In this document: one piece after another, positions 8,029 to 18,953 of the stretch | Layout of the letters: each line of letters begins with the position of its first letter | How positions within the stretch are numbered: the stretch's first letter is position 1 | Assembly: GCA_019635415.1 (NCBI GenBank) | Contig: JAHBZN010000003.1 | Coordinates: forward strand, 496,001-560,000 | Source: Ramlibacter sp. | GTDB lineage: Bacteria > Pseudomonadota > Gammaproteobacteria > Burkholderiales > Burkholderiaceae_C | Reading direction: 5' to 3' | Length of the DNA stretch: 64,000 nucleotides | Position numbers and translations under genes: made by a program | The notes under the pieces: generated by a model | What the model saw: the letters and a program-made list of their open reading frames with translations, nothing else | Told to the model about the DNA's origin: nothing | Database searches by the model: none

Positions 8029-8847
8029 ATGGGCGCCGCCAACCCCATCCGCTGGCAGGCGGAAGCGCTCTGGGAGGCTGTGGCACCGCGGCTGCCCGGC
8101 TTCACCGTGGAAGTGCTGCCCGAGGTGGATTCCACCAATTCCGAGCTGATGCGCCGGGCCCGCGCCGGGCAGACCGAGCCGGTGCTGCTCGTCGCCGAGC
8201 GCCAGACCGCCGGGCGCGGGCGGCTTGGCCGGGCCTGGCATAGCCAGGGGGCGCCCGCGCAGCCGCCGGACGGCGGCCTGCCCGCCCTGACCTTCTCGCT
8301 GGGCCTGTCGCTGGCGCCACGCGACTGGTCGGGCCTGTCGCTGGCCGTGGGCACCAGCCTGGCCGAGAGCCTGCACCCGCAGGTGCAGATCAAGTGGCCC
8401 AACGACCTGTGGCTGCAGGGCCGCAAGCTGGCTGGCATCCTGATCGAAACGGCAGGCGCGGGCGGGAGCAGCGCCGCCGGGCGTTACGCGGTGGTGGGTG
8501 TGGGCATCAACCTGCACCCGCGACCGGCCGACGGCCTGTCCACGGCCCCGGCCTGGCTGCAGGAGCGGGTGCCGCAGATCGACGCGCCCCAGGCCCTGCA
8601 GTGCGTGCTGGCACCGCTGGTGCAGGCGCTCGTGGTGTTTGAGGCCGAGGGTTTCGCGCCCTTTCAGGCGCGCTTCCAGGCCCGTGATGCGCTGCGCGAC
8701 CAGGCCGTGCTGCTCAGCGACGGCACAGCCGGCACCGCCTGCGGCGTGGGCGGTGACGGCGCCCTGCTGGTGCATACTTCCGCCGGCATGAAGCAGATCA
8801 CCAGTTCCGAAGTCAGCGTGCGCCCGGCCGGCGCGGCCAGCGCCTGA
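8029..8847 (+). CDS. birA: Biotin--[acetyl-CoA-carboxylase] ligase
   Basis: This 272-residue enzyme activates biotin with ATP and transfers it to the carrier protein of acetyl-CoA carboxylase. The biotinyl-AMP loop GRGRLGRAW is at residues 62-70, KWPNDL begins at 122, and GILIE follows at about 136. The N-terminus lacks the winged-helix repressor domain of E. coli BirA, so this is a monofunctional (class I) ligase. The C-terminal capping domain is present. It starts three bases after the SET gene stop and is followed after three bases by the SPOR protein, indicating one transcript. Confidence 0.93.
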   Translation: MGAANPIRWQAEALWEAVAPRLPGFTVEVLPEVDSTNSELMRRARAGQTEPVLLVAERQTAGRGRLGRAWHSQGAPAQPPDGGLPALTFSLGLSLAPRDWSGLSLAVGTSLAESLHPQVQIKWPNDLWLQGRKLAGILIETAGAGGSSAAGRYAVVGVGINLHPRPADGLSTAPAWLQERVPQIDAPQALQCVLAPLVQALVVFEAEGFAPFQARFQARDALRDQAVLLSDGTAGTACGVGGDGALLVHTSAGMKQITSSEVSVRPAGAASA

Positions 8848-8850
8848 GCC

Positions 8851-9507
8851 ATGTTGCGGCTGATCGCGCTTGTCCTGGTGCTGGTCAATGGCCTGTACTT
8901 CGCCTGGGCCCAGGGGCTGCTGCAGTCCTGGGGCGCGGCGCCGGTGCAACAGTCCGAGCCGCAGCGGCTGAGCCAGCAGATCCGCCCCGAGGCTCTGCGG
9001 CTGCTGGGGCCTGACGAGGTGCGGCGGGTCGAGGTGGCCACGGGGGCGGTCCGCCCGCCGGAATGCCTGCAGGCCGGCCTTTTCGATGACGCGCAGGCTG
9101 CGGCCGTGCGTCAGGCGCTGGAGCCCGCGCTGCCCGCGGGCAGTTGGGCGCTGGAAGGCGCCGTGGAACCGGCCCGGTGGATCATCTACATGGGCAAGTA
9201 CCTCACGCCCGATGCGGTGAACAAGAAGAAATCCGAGCTGCGCCAGCTGGGCGTATCGTTTGAAAACCTGTCCAACAGCAGCCTGGAACCGGGCCTGTCG
9301 CTGGGGGGATTCACCTCGCAGGCTGCCGCACAGCAGCAGCTCAACGCGCTGTCGCAGCGCGGCGTGCGCACCGCGCGCGTGCTGCAGGAGCGTGCCGAGG
9401 TGCGCGGCCAGCTGCTGCGGCTGCCGGTGGTGGACGAGACCCTGCGCCCCCGGCTGGACGAGATTCGCGCCGTGCTCAACGGCAAACCCCTGCGCACCTG
9501 CCGCTGA
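8851..9507 (+). CDS. SPOR-domain-like membrane-anchored protein
   Basis: This 218-residue protein has an N-terminal membrane anchor ([19 protein letters not shown]) and a periplasmic region. The segment at about 105-185 ([29 protein letters not shown]) resembles SPOR domains, which bind denuded septal peptidoglycan. The family commonly sits after birA or a type III pantothenate kinase in Burkholderiales. Function beyond cell-wall association is unknown. It is tightly packed behind birA. Confidence 0.8.
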   Translation: MLRLIALVLVLVNGLYFAWAQGLLQSWGAAPVQQSEPQRLSQQIRPEALRLLGPDEVRRVEVATGAVRPPECLQAGLFDDAQAAAVRQALEPALPAGSWALEGAVEPARWIIYMGKYLTPDAVNKKKSELRQLGVSFENLSNSSLEPGLSLGGFTSQAAAQQQLNALSQRGVRTARVLQERAEVRGQLLRLPVVDETLRPRLDEIRAVLNGKPLRTCR

Positions 9508-9552
9508 CACGGCGGCGGGCGGCAGCCCACCCTGGACCGGAAGGAGACCTCC

Positions 9553-10218
9553 ATGACCCTCAAGCTGTACTTTGCCCCCGGGGCCTGTTCGTTTGTGCCG
9601 CACACCTTGCTCGAAGCCACGGGCGAGACTTTCGAGCCCGTGATGGTGAAGATCCACAAGGGCGAGAACTACACCCCCGAATACAAGGCGCTGAACCCGC
9701 GCAGCCAGGTGCCGGTGCTGGTGGATGGCGCCGAGGTGATCACGCAGATCGTGGCCGTGGTGAGCTACCTCAACGACCGCTTTCCCCAGCATCACTTCCT
9801 GCCGCACGAGCCGCTGGCGCGGGCCCGCGTGCTCGAAACCCTGGCCTGGATGAACAACACGGTCCATCCGACCTTCACCCACATCTTCATGCCGCACAAG
9901 TTCACCGACAAACCTGAACTGCATGCGGATCTCAAGGCCTGGAACACCCACCTGTACCGCGGCATGCTGGCCGAGCTGGACACCCTCGTGGTGGCCGCGC
10001 AGGCCGCGGGCAAGCCCTGGCTGGGCGGCGAGCATTTCGGCCCGCTGGATGCCTATGCGCTGACGCTGACGCGCTGGGGCGGCATGGCCGGCATTGACCC
10101 GGCCAGCCTGACGGCGCTGTGGGCCCACGTGCAGCATGTGGCCCAGCAGCCCGCGGCGCAGCGCGCCATGGCGCGCGAACGCCTGCAGCTCAATCTTTAT
10201 GTGCCGCCTGCGGCCTGA
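9553..10218 (+). CDS. Glutathione S-transferase family protein
   Basis: This 221-residue protein has the thioredoxin-like N-terminal domain (KLYFAPGACSFVPHTLLE, then the cis-Pro segment SQVPVLVDG near residue 55) and an all-helical C-terminal domain (LLGGEHFGPLDAYALTL-type region near 160). It is close to the bacterial beta-class layout with the conserved Cys near position 11. A ribosome site GGAAGGAG precedes the start. It converges on the sensor kinase gene, and the two coding regions overlap by 22 bases at their 3' ends. Confidence 0.88.
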   Translation: MTLKLYFAPGACSFVPHTLLEATGETFEPVMVKIHKGENYTPEYKALNPRSQVPVLVDGAEVITQIVAVVSYLNDRFPQHHFLPHEPLARARVLETLAWMNNTVHPTFTHIFMPHKFTDKPELHADLKAWNTHLYRGMLAELDTLVVAAQAAGKPWLGGEHFGPLDAYALTLTRWGGMAGIDPASLTALWAHVQHVAQQPAAQRAMARERLQLNLYVPPAA

Positions 10219-11666
10219 GGCTCGGTCAGGAAGCGCAGGCTCACCAGCGTGCCCGGCGCGGGCTGGCCCGGCCGGGCATCTTCCAGGGTGATTGACGCGC
10301 CGTGCTGGCGCGCGATTTCCAGCACGATGGGCAGGCCCAGGCCGGAGCCGTCCACATTGGTCCCCAGGGCCCGGTAGAACGGCTGGAACACGAGTTCGCG
10401 CTCGGCCTCGGGAATGCCGGGGCCCGAGTCCTCGACCTGCAGGATCAGCACGTGGCCGAACGGATCGGCCAGCACGCGGGCCGTGATGACGCCCGCCGTC
10501 TGCGGACTGGACGGCGTGTAGTTGATGGCGTTGTCGAGCAGGTTGCGGATCATTTCCTTGAGCAGGGTCGGGTTGCCGCCGATGGTGACGCCCGGCGCGC
10601 CGGGTTGGGCGCCGTCGTAGCCCAGGTCGATGTGCCCCTCCAGCGCGCGCGGCAGGGAGTCGTGCACCGCGTCGATGGTGATCTGCGCCAGGTCGCAGGG
10701 CTCGCGTGCGATGGTGGCGCCGCTGCTTTCGGCGCGCGCCAGCGCCAGCAGCTGGTTGACGGTGTGGGTGGCGCGGATGCTGGAGCGGCCGATCTGCTGC
10801 AGCGACTGCTTCAGCTCGTCGGCGCTGCCGCCTTCGCGCTGCGCCAGGTCGGCCTGCATGCGCAGGCCGGCCAGCGGGGTCTTGAGCTGGTGCGCGGCGT
10901 CGGCCAGGAAGCGCTTTTGCGTGGCGATCGAGTCCTTCAGGCGGGTCAGCAGGTCGTTCACCGACGACACCAGCGGCGCGACCTCGAGCGGCACGGCGTG
11001 GTCGTCCAGCGGGCTGAGGTCGTCGGGCTTGCGCGCGCGGATGCGCTCCTCCAGCTGTGACAGCGGCTTGATGCCGCGCACCAGCGCCAGCCACACCAGC
11101 AGCACCGCCAGCGGCAGCAGCACCAGTTGCGGCAGCAGCACGCCCTTGATGATTTCGGTGGCCAGCACGGAGCGCTTCTCACGCGTCTCCGCGACCTGGA
11201 CCAGCGCCACCGGGTCGCCCGGCAGGTCCAGGTGGACCCAGAGGTAGGCCACCCGCACGTCCAGCCCGCGCAGCTCGGCGTCGCGCAGGTGCACGTCACG
11301 CAGTTGCGGGTCCAGCGGCGGCGGGCTCTCGTTGCGGGGTGGCGCGGGAAAGTCGCGTTCCCCGCTGAGCAGCTCGCCGCGGGGCCCCAGCACCTGGTAG
11401 TAGATCAGGTCGGAGTCGTCGGCGCGCAGGATCTCGCGCGCCGGCTGCGGCAGGTTGAACTGCACATGCTGGTCCTGCACTCCGATCAGCTGGGCCAGCA
11501 CCCGCACGTTGTATTCGAGCGCGCGGTCGAAAGGCTTGCCGGCGATGCTCTGGGCCACCAGCCAGGTCAGGGCCAGTGCCACGGGCAGCAGCAGCATGAG
11601 CGGCGTGAGCATCCAGTCGAGGATTTCGCCGAACAGCGAACGCTGCTCGCGCTGGAAGATTTTCAT
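10197..11666 (-). CDS. Sensor histidine kinase, TctE-like
   Basis: This 489-residue kinase has a first membrane segment at about 17-38, a periplasmic sensor region to about 170, a second membrane segment (LLPLAVLLVWLALV), a HAMP-like linker, the phosphoacceptor box DAAHQLKTPLAG near residue 258, and an ATPase domain with NLLDNAINYTPS and GSGLGLPIV. The architecture is that of TctE-type kinases, which sense tricarboxylates in some bacteria. The ligand here is unproven and no tct transporter gene is in the window. It follows its response regulator on the same strand after 88 bases containing a dispersed repeat. Confidence 0.92.
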   Translation of the reverse strand: MKIFQREQRSLFGEILDWMLTPLMLLLPVALALTWLVAQSIAGKPFDRALEYNVRVLAQLIGVQDQHVQFNLPQPAREILRADDSDLIYYQVLGPRGELLSGERDFPAPPRNESPPPLDPQLRDVHLRDAELRGLDVRVAYLWVHLDLPGDPVALVQVAETREKRSVLATEIIKGVLLPQLVLLPLAVLLVWLALVRGIKPLSQLEERIRARKPDDLSPLDDHAVPLEVAPLVSSVNDLLTRLKDSIATQKRFLADAAHQLKTPLAGLRMQADLAQREGGSADELKQSLQQIGRSSIRATHTVNQLLALARAESSGATIAREPCDLAQITIDAVHDSLPRALEGHIDLGYDGAQPGAPGVTIGGNPTLLKEMIRNLLDNAINYTPSSPQTAGVITARVLADPFGHVLILQVEDSGPGIPEAERELVFQPFYRALGTNVDGSGLGLPIVLEIARQHGASITLEDARPGQPAPGTLVSLRFLTEPQAAGGT

Positions 11667-11698
11667 GCGCCGTGGCCCGGTTTGAAGGTCATATCAGG

Positions 11699-11747
11699 CT
11701 GTAGCCCACGACTGGTGGCGGCAGTGCGCTATGAAATTCTTAGCGTT
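11699..11747 (+). repeat. Dispersed hairpin repeat, copy F
   Basis: GTAGCCCACGACTGG opens the element, and a CGCTA / TAGCG stem (11727-11731 with 11741-11745) closes it around an A/T-rich loop. It occupies the space between the response regulator and kinase genes, where it could affect relative expression of the two. Confidence 0.6.
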
Positions 11748-11754
11748 CTGGCGT

Positions 11755-12429
<675 letters not shown>

Positions 12430-12532
12430 GGCTGTCTCCTGTTGTCGTGGCTCCCGGGCCGGGGCCTCAGGGTGCTGAAATTCTAGGCCTGCCCGCCTTA
12501 CCCGGTCCTGATGCGGGTTCGGAGGGCACCCT

Positions 12533-13027
12533 TCACGCCGCCGGGCCGGCGTACGTCTCCAGCCCGATCATGACCACCGCCGCGACGTCGGCGCCCACCT
12601 CGGCCTGGAACTCGGCCTCGGCGGCCGCCACGGCGCGCCGGAACGCCGCCAGCCAGGCCAGTCCGGTGGGGGTGAAGCGCACGCGCCGCGCGCGGGCGTC
12701 CAGCGGGTCGGGGTCGCGCGTGACCAGACCCCAGGCAGCGCACTGGTCCACCAGGTCGCCCATGGCCTGCTTGCTCATGCCGGCCTGTTGCGCCAGCTCG
12801 GTCAGCCGCGAGCCTTCCAGCGCCAGGTGGCGCGTGATGTGGATGTGGGCCGCGCTCACCTGGTTGCGCGCGGCCAGGTTCGACAGGGCCAGCGGCACCT
12901 CCACGTCGCGCACCATCAGCGCCAGGACCCGCGCGTCGAAACGGCGCATGGCGTGGCCCAGAAGGCGGCCCAGGTGGGTCTGGCGCCAGCGGTCATCCAT
13001 GACCGGAAACGGGGGGGCAGAGGCCAT
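12533..13027 (-). CDS. MarR-family transcriptional regulator
   Basis: About 164 residues from the ATG at 13027. A TTG 27 bases upstream is also in frame, and an ATG at 13000 is possible. The winged-helix region (SRLTELAQQAGMSKQAMGDLVDQCAAWGLVTRDPDPLDARARRV) has the standard MarR layout. It is divergent from recA, with 141 bases between them. No clear own operator or target gene is visible. Confidence 0.87.
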   Translation of the reverse strand: MASAPPFPVMDDRWRQTHLGRLLGHAMRRFDARVLALMVRDVEVPLALSNLAARNQVSAAHIHITRHLALEGSRLTELAQQAGMSKQAMGDLVDQCAAWGLVTRDPDPLDARARRVRFTPTGLAWLAAFRRAVAAAEAEFQAEVGADVAAVVMIGLETYAGPAA

Positions 13028-13092
13028 GCCGGAATGGTAAGGCAAACTGACCAAAATATCGTTTACTTTCTTTCTGGGGCTGCGCTAGAGTA

Positions 13093-13140
13093 CTGGTCAA
13101 GCATCCAGCCTGTGAATAAAGACACTGGATGAAAACCACT
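13093..13140 (+). promoter_or_regulatory. recA upstream region with LexA-box-like half sites
   Basis: CTGG and CCAG at 13093-13096 and 13105-13108 are spaced by eight bases. A second CTGT at 13110-13113 is followed eight bases later by ACAC. These resemble the CTGT-N8-ACAG SOS box but neither is exact, so LexA control is plausible rather than shown. Confidence 0.3.
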
Positions 13141-13168
13141 CAACCTGTTGATTCACAAGGAGATTTCC

Positions 13169-14251
<1,083 letters not shown>

Positions 14252-14257
14252 GCCGCC

Positions 14258-14755
14258 GTGTTCATGCCTGCCCAGCCGTCGCTGAAGGGCCGGGCCCTGC
14301 GCCTGCTCAGCACGCGCGAGCACTCGCGCGCGGAACTGGAGCGCAAGCTGGCGGTACATGAGGAGGTGCCCGGCGAGCTGGCGCGGGTGCTCAACGAACT
14401 GCAGGCCAAGGGCTTCATCAGCGAGCTGCGGGTGGTCGAGTCGGTGGTCAACCGGCGGGCCGCCCGGGTCGGGACTGCGCGCATACGGCAGGAATTGCAG
14501 GGCAAGGGCCTGCCGCCCGAACTGGTGCACGAAGCGGTGGAAAACCTGCGCGCGACCGAGCTGGCCCGTGCCGCAGCGGTCTGGCGCAAGAAGTTCGGCG
14601 AGCCGCCGCGCGACCCCGCCGAACGCGGCCGGCAGATGCGGTTTCTGGCGTCGCGCGGCTTTGGCGCGGAAGTCATCCGCCGCGTCGTGTCGGGGGGCGC
14701 CGCCCCGGACGAAGCCGGCGACGACATGGCCTTTTCAAGTCAAATCAGCCTCTAG
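14258..14755 (+). CDS. recX: RecX, regulator of RecA
   Basis: About 165 residues from the GTG at 14258 (AAGGAG lies about ten bases upstream; the ATG at 14264 is an alternative). The protein is made of repeated three-helix modules ([48 protein letters not shown]) that lie in the RecA filament groove and restrain its growth. It is in an operon with recA. The last seven residues (FSSQISL) are encoded by the start of a dispersed hairpin repeat, so the C-terminus has been altered by that element. Confidence 0.93.
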   Translation: MFMPAQPSLKGRALRLLSTREHSRAELERKLAVHEEVPGELARVLNELQAKGFISELRVVESVVNRRAARVGTARIRQELQGKGLPPELVHEAVENLRATELARAAAVWRKKFGEPPRDPAERGRQMRFLASRGFGAEVIRRVVSGGAAPDEAGDDMAFSSQISL

Positions 14756-14799
14756 CCCTTGCTGCTTGGGTGGTTTGTGCTATCAAAAACACAGCAAAC
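14733..14799 (+). repeat. Dispersed hairpin repeat, copy B (overlaps recX end)
   Basis: TCTAGCCCTTGCTGC and then TGTGCTATCAAAAACACAGCA give the TAGCCC and hairpin parts of the repeat. The preceding bases (TTTTCAAGTCAAATCAGCC) resemble the matching part of copy D and form the recX 3' end including its stop codon. Confidence 0.7.
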
Positions 14800-14807
14800 G
14801 GGTTTGC

Positions 14808-15719
14808 TCAGAGTCCCAGCATGAGCTTGAGGTTCTGCACGGCTGCGCCGCTGGCCCCCTTGCCCAGATTGTCGAGCCGGGCGATCAGCACCGCCTGGCG
14901 GACGTCCTCATTGGCGTAGACGCGCAGTTCCATCCGGTTGGTGTCATTGAGCGCCTGGGGCTCCAGCTTGCCGTTCTCGGTTGCCGGTGGCACGCTGACC
15001 CATTCGCTGCCCGCGTAGTGGGCCGCCAGGGCCTCGTGCAGGGCGGCCGCCTTGGGCTGCCCGGGCAACAGGTCCAGGTGCAGGGGCATCTGCACCAGCA
15101 TGCCTTGCCTGAAGCTGCCAACCGACGGGATGAAGATCGGGCGCCGGGTCAGGCCCGTGTACTTGATGATTTCGGGTAGGTGCTTGTGGGTCAGGCCCAG
15201 TGCGTAGATTTCAAACGGCGGCGCGTCGCCCTTTTCATGGGCCTCAATCATGGTGCGGCCACCGCCGGAGTAACCACTCACGGCAGGCAGTGCCAACGGG
15301 AAATCCCGCGGAATCAGCCCGGCGTCCACCAGCGGCCGGATCAGTGCAATGGCTCCCGTGGAGTAGCAGCCCGGGTTGCTGACGCGCGGCGCTGCGGCCA
15401 CGGCATCCCGCTGGCCGGCGGTCAGTTCGGGGAAGCCGAACACCCAGTCGGGCGCCGTGCGGTGGGCGGTGGAGGCGTCGATGAGCTTGGGCTGGCGGCC
15501 GGGCAGGCCGGCGACCATGGCTGCGGACTCGCGCGCGGCATCGTCGTGCAGGCACAGGACGACCAGGTCCACGCCAGCCATCAGGTCGCGCTTGGCAGCG
15601 GGATCCTTTCGCAGCTCCGGCGCGATGCTGACCAGTTCGATGGCCGGCATTTTTTCGAGCCGTTCGCGAATCTGAAGGCCGGTGGTACCGGCTTCGCCGT
15701 CGATGAAGACCTTGGGCAT
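14808..15719 (-). CDS. argC: N-acetyl-gamma-glutamyl-phosphate reductase, type 2
   Basis: This 303-residue enzyme reduces N-acetylglutamyl phosphate with NADPH in arginine synthesis. The N-terminus ([18 protein letters not shown]) is the type 2 (short) ArgC nucleotide motif, and the catalytic cysteine is C118 in SNPGCYSTG. The length fits the short class of about 310 residues. It is transcribed towards recX and divergently from sucC. Confidence 0.93.
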   Translation of the reverse strand: MPKVFIDGEAGTTGLQIRERLEKMPAIELVSIAPELRKDPAAKRDLMAGVDLVVLCLHDDAARESAAMVAGLPGRQPKLIDASTAHRTAPDWVFGFPELTAGQRDAVAAAPRVSNPGCYSTGAIALIRPLVDAGLIPRDFPLALPAVSGYSGGGRTMIEAHEKGDAPPFEIYALGLTHKHLPEIIKYTGLTRRPIFIPSVGSFRQGMLVQMPLHLDLLPGQPKAAALHEALAAHYAGSEWVSVPPATENGKLEPQALNDTNRMELRVYANEDVRQAVLIARLDNLGKGASGAAVQNLKLMLGL

Positions 15720-15768
15720 GTCGAGTCCTGTTCAGGGGTCTGGCGCGGCCGTCAGCCGTGCTCAGGAT

Positions 15769-15783
15769 TGGTGCATTGCACCA
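15769..15783. repeat. Inverted repeat in the argC-sucC intergenic region
   Basis: TGGTGCA and TGCACCA flank a single T as a perfect palindrome 95 bases upstream of the sucC start, in the divergent promoter region. It could be a regulator site. The half sites are those of NtrC boxes, but in reversed order. Confidence 0.4.
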
Positions 15784-15877
15784 TGATACAGTTGATGGCT
15801 GCTCCGTGCAGCAACGGCTGCGCAGGCCCCAGGCCCTCTTTTCGGGCACCAAACCATCCATTCCTGAGAGAGACCTC

Positions 15878-17044
15878 ATGAAGATTCACGAGTACCAAGG
15901 CAAGGACATCTTGCGCAATTTTGGTGTGCCCGTTCCGCGCGGCATCCCGGCATTCACGGTGCAGGAGGCGGTCGAAGCCGCCCAGAAGCTCGGCGGCCCG
16001 GTGTGGGTGGTCAAGGCCCAGATTCATGCGGGCGGCCGTGGCAAGGGCGGCGGCGTCAAGGTCGCCAAGAGCATTGACGACGTCAAGAAGCTCGCGGGCG
16101 ACATCCTGGGCATGCAGCTCAAAACCCATCAGACGGGGCCGGAGGGCCAGAAGGTGCGCCGCCTCTACATCGAGGATGGCGCGGACATCCAGAAGGAATA
16201 CTACGTGTCGGTGGTGACCGACCGGGCCACGCAAAAGGTGGCGTTCATCGCTTCGAGCGAGGGCGGCATGGACATCGAGGAAGTGGCCCACTCCACTCCC
16301 GAGAAGATCATCACGGAATTCATCGATCCGCTGACCGGCCTGACGCAGGCCCAGGGCGAGAAGATCGCCAAGGGCATCGGCCTGCCGGCGGAATCCGTGG
16401 CCCAGGCCGTGGACATCTTCCAGAAGCTCTACAAGTGCTACATGGACACCGATGCCTCGCTGGTGGAGATCAACCCGCTGAACCGCGACAGCAAGAACCA
16501 GCTGATCGCGCTGGATGCCAAGTTCAACTTCGACAGCAACGCGCTGTTCCGCCATCCGGACATCGTGGCCTTGCGCGATCTGGACGAGGAAGATGCGGCC
16601 GAGATCGAGGCCAGCAAGTTCGATCTGGCCTACATCAGCCTGGATGGCAACATCGGCTGCCTGGTCAACGGCGCCGGCCTGGCCATGGCGACCATGGACA
16701 CCATCAAGCTGTTCGGCGCCGAGCCGGCGAACTTTCTCGATGTGGGCGGCGGCGCTACCCCCGAGAAGGTGACCGAGGCCTTCAAGATCATGCTCAAGAA
16801 CCCCAAGGTCAAGGCCATCCTGGTCAACATCTTCGGGGGCATCATGAAGTGCGACACCATTGCCACCGGCGTGATCACGGCCTGCAAGGCCACGAACCTG
16901 AATGTCCCCCTGGTCGTGCGCATGAAGGGCACGAACGAGGAACTGGGCAAGAAGATGCTGGCCGAGTCCGGTCTGCCGATCATCAGCGCCGACACCATGG
17001 CCGAAGCGGCTGAAAAAGTGGTTGCAGCCGTCAAGAACGCCTAA
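15878..17044 (+). CDS. sucC: Succinyl-CoA synthetase subunit beta
   Basis: This 388-residue subunit starts at the ATG at 15878 ([22 protein letters not shown]), preceded by GAGAGAGACC. The ATP-grasp domain ([22 protein letters not shown]) binds nucleotide, and the C-terminal segment [15 protein letters not shown] belongs to the ligase flavodoxin-like domain. It converts succinyl-CoA to succinate with nucleoside triphosphate formation in the TCA cycle. sucD starts eleven bases downstream. Confidence 0.98.
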   Translation: MKIHEYQGKDILRNFGVPVPRGIPAFTVQEAVEAAQKLGGPVWVVKAQIHAGGRGKGGGVKVAKSIDDVKKLAGDILGMQLKTHQTGPEGQKVRRLYIEDGADIQKEYYVSVVTDRATQKVAFIASSEGGMDIEEVAHSTPEKIITEFIDPLTGLTQAQGEKIAKGIGLPAESVAQAVDIFQKLYKCYMDTDASLVEINPLNRDSKNQLIALDAKFNFDSNALFRHPDIVALRDLDEEDAAEIEASKFDLAYISLDGNIGCLVNGAGLAMATMDTIKLFGAEPANFLDVGGGATPEKVTEAFKIMLKNPKVKAILVNIFGGIMKCDTIATGVITACKATNLNVPLVVRMKGTNEELGKKMLAESGLPIISADTMAEAAEKVVAAVKNA

Positions 17045-17055
17045 GGAACACCGTC

Positions 17056-17949
17056 ATGTCGATCTACATCAACAAAGACACCAAAGTCATCACCCAGGGC
17101 ATTACCGGCAAGACCGGCCAGTTCCATACGGAAAAATGCCAGGAATACGCCAATGGCAAGAACTGCTTCGTGGCGGGTGTGAATCCCAAGAAGGCCGGCG
17201 AGTCGATCTTCAACATCCCGATCTATGCTTCGGTCAAGGAGGCCGCCTCCGAGACCGGTGCCACCGTGTCCGTGATCTATGTGCCACCCGCGGGCGCCGC
17301 TGCCGCCATCTGGGAAGCCGTGGAAGCGGATCTGGACCTGGCGATCTGCATCACCGAGGGCATCCCGGTGCGCGACATGCTCGAAGTCCGCAACCGCATG
17401 AAGGCCAAGGAAGCCGCCGGCGGCAAGAAGACGCTGCTGCTCGGCCCCAACTGCCCTGGCCTGATCACACCCGACGAAATCAAGATTGGCATCATGCCCG
17501 GCCACATCCACCGCAAGGGCCGTATCGGTGTGGTCAGCCGTTCTGGCACGCTGACCTACGAAGCCGTGGCGCAGCTGACCGAAATTGGTCTGGGCCAGTC
17601 CAGCGCAGTCGGCATCGGCGGCGACCCGATCAACGGTCTGAAGCACATCGACGTGATGAGGGCCTTCAATGACGACCCTGATACCGACGCCGTGATCATG
17701 ATCGGCGAAATCGGTGGCCCGGACGAGGCGGATGCCGCTCGCTGGTGCAAGGCCAACATGAAGAAACCCATCGTCGGTTTCATTGCGGGCGTGACGGCGC
17801 CCCCCGGCAAGCGCATGGGCCATGCCGGCGCGCTGATTTCTGGCGGGGCCGATACGGCGGACGCCAAGCTGGCGGTCATGGAAGAGTGCGGCTTCAAAGT
17901 GACGCGCAACCCCTCCGAGATGGCCAAGCTGCTCAAGGCATTGCTGTAA
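17056..17949 (+). CDS. sucD: Succinyl-CoA synthetase subunit alpha
   Basis: This 297-residue subunit contains the CoA-binding N-terminal fold (VITQGITGKTGQFHTE), the conserved GPNCPGLI segment and the phosphorylated histidine in RMGHAGALISGG (about H256). It forms the catalytic tetramer with SucC. A strong terminator follows at 18007-18041. Confidence 0.98.
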   Translation: MSIYINKDTKVITQGITGKTGQFHTEKCQEYANGKNCFVAGVNPKKAGESIFNIPIYASVKEAASETGATVSVIYVPPAGAAAAIWEAVEADLDLAICITEGIPVRDMLEVRNRMKAKEAAGGKKTLLLGPNCPGLITPDEIKIGIMPGHIHRKGRIGVVSRSGTLTYEAVAQLTEIGLGQSSAVGIGGDPINGLKHIDVMRAFNDDPDTDAVIMIGEIGGPDEADAARWCKANMKKPIVGFIAGVTAPPGKRMGHAGALISGGADTADAKLAVMEECGFKVTRNPSEMAKLLKALL

Positions 17950-18006
17950 GCAGAACTACGAACGCCCGAGGCGGCCCCGGCCGCTAAACTGCGGCTCCAT
18001 AAAGAA

Positions 18007-18041
18007 GAAAGCGCCCCGGAACGGTTGTTTGGGGCGCTTTC
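18007..18041 (+). terminator. Rho-independent terminator after sucCD
   Basis: GAAAGCGCCCC (18007-18017) pairs perfectly with GGGGCGCTTTC (18031-18041), followed by a modest T/C-rich tail. Confidence 0.85.
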
Positions 18042-18066
18042 TTCATTCATAACACCGGAGCGACCA

Positions 18067-18747
18067 ATGGACATGCTGCAGAGCGCCGACTTCTGGATCG
18101 GCCTCGTCAAGATCATCTGGATCAACATCATCCTGTCGGGTGACAACGCGGTGGTCATCGCCCTGGCGGCACGATCCCTGCCGCCGCAGCAGCAGCAGAA
18201 GGCGATCTTTTTCGGCTCCGGCGCGGCCGTGGTCCTGCGGATCGCCCTGACGGTGGTGGCCGCCAAATTGCTGGCACTGTCGTTTCTGCAGATCGTGGGG
18301 GGCTTGCTGCTGCTGTGGATCGGCGTGCAGCTGCTCGGCGAGGAGGACGACGGCGAAGGCGAGGCCAAGGAGCACGGAAACCTGCTGGCGGCGGTGCGCA
18401 CCATCCTGATCGCCGATCTCGTGATGAGCCTGGACAATGTGATCGCCGTGGCTGCGGCGGCCAAGGGCAGTATGGTGCTGCTGGTTCTCGGCTTGGCCAT
18501 CAGCATCCCGCTGGTCATCTTTGGCAGCACCCTGATGATCAAGCTCATGGAGCGCTTTCCGATCATCGTCACGCTCGGTGCGGCCCTGATCGGATGGGTG
18601 GGCGGGGAAACCATCGTCAGCGACAACGTGCTCAAGGAGTGGGCGGCCGGGAATCCCTGGCTGCACTACGCTGGTGCCGCTCTGGGCGCGGCGCTGGTCA
18701 TCACGATTGGCAAGTCGCTTCAGCACCGCGCCAGCAAGGCGGAATGA
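18067..18747 (+). CDS. TerC-family integral membrane protein (YjbE-like)
   Basis: About 226 residues, mostly membrane-spanning, with the TerC signature segments NIILSGDNAVVIALA and LIADLVMSLDNVIAVAA containing paired Asp/Asn residues likely involved in metal handling. TerC-family proteins are linked to manganese export and metalation of secreted proteins. The start ATG at 18067 has GGAG eight bases upstream. Unlike the second TerC gene near 37 kb, no yybP-ykoY motif precedes it. The sucCD terminator lies just upstream, so it must have its own promoter. Confidence 0.9.
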   Translation: MDMLQSADFWIGLVKIIWINIILSGDNAVVIALAARSLPPQQQQKAIFFGSGAAVVLRIALTVVAAKLLALSFLQIVGGLLLLWIGVQLLGEEDDGEGEAKEHGNLLAAVRTILIADLVMSLDNVIAVAAAAKGSMVLLVLGLAISIPLVIFGSTLMIKLMERFPIIVTLGAALIGWVGGETIVSDNVLKEWAAGNPWLHYAGAALGAALVITIGKSLQHRASKAE

Positions 18748-18769
18748 CCGGCCGCCCGAGGGCTGCCGA

Positions 18770-18784
18770 GGCACGCGGAGTGCC
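18770..18784 (+). terminator. Weak hairpin after the TerC gene
   Basis: GGCAC and GTGCC form a five-base stem around GCGGA, followed by ACTTATTTG. It may be a weak terminator separating the TerC gene from the kinase locus. A second hairpin, CCGGAC with GTCCGG, lies about 100 bases further on in the leader. Confidence 0.35.
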
Positions 18785-18953
18785 ACTTATTTGCAACAAA
18801 ACGTAGTACCCCCGTGACAAAGTGCCTTGTCCGGGGCATGCCCGTCTGTTACCTTCGACACTCGAGGTGTTCCGCCTCCGGACGCTGGAGTCCGGGGAGA
18901 CAGGTCGCCATACCAAGGGACGACGTGATCTGCGAACTGAAAAGGGGCGGGAT

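Noticed and set aside
7501..11094. A 1197-codon minus-strand open frame
   Set aside because: It lies antisense across the SET gene, birA, the SPOR gene, the GST and the kinase, with composition typical of high-GC shadow frames. Those genes have strong family motifs in other frames.
15769..15783. NtrC site upstream of sucC
   Set aside because: The NtrC consensus is TGCACC, five bases, then GGTGCA. Here the halves are in the opposite order and adjacent, so it was kept only as an unassigned palindrome.
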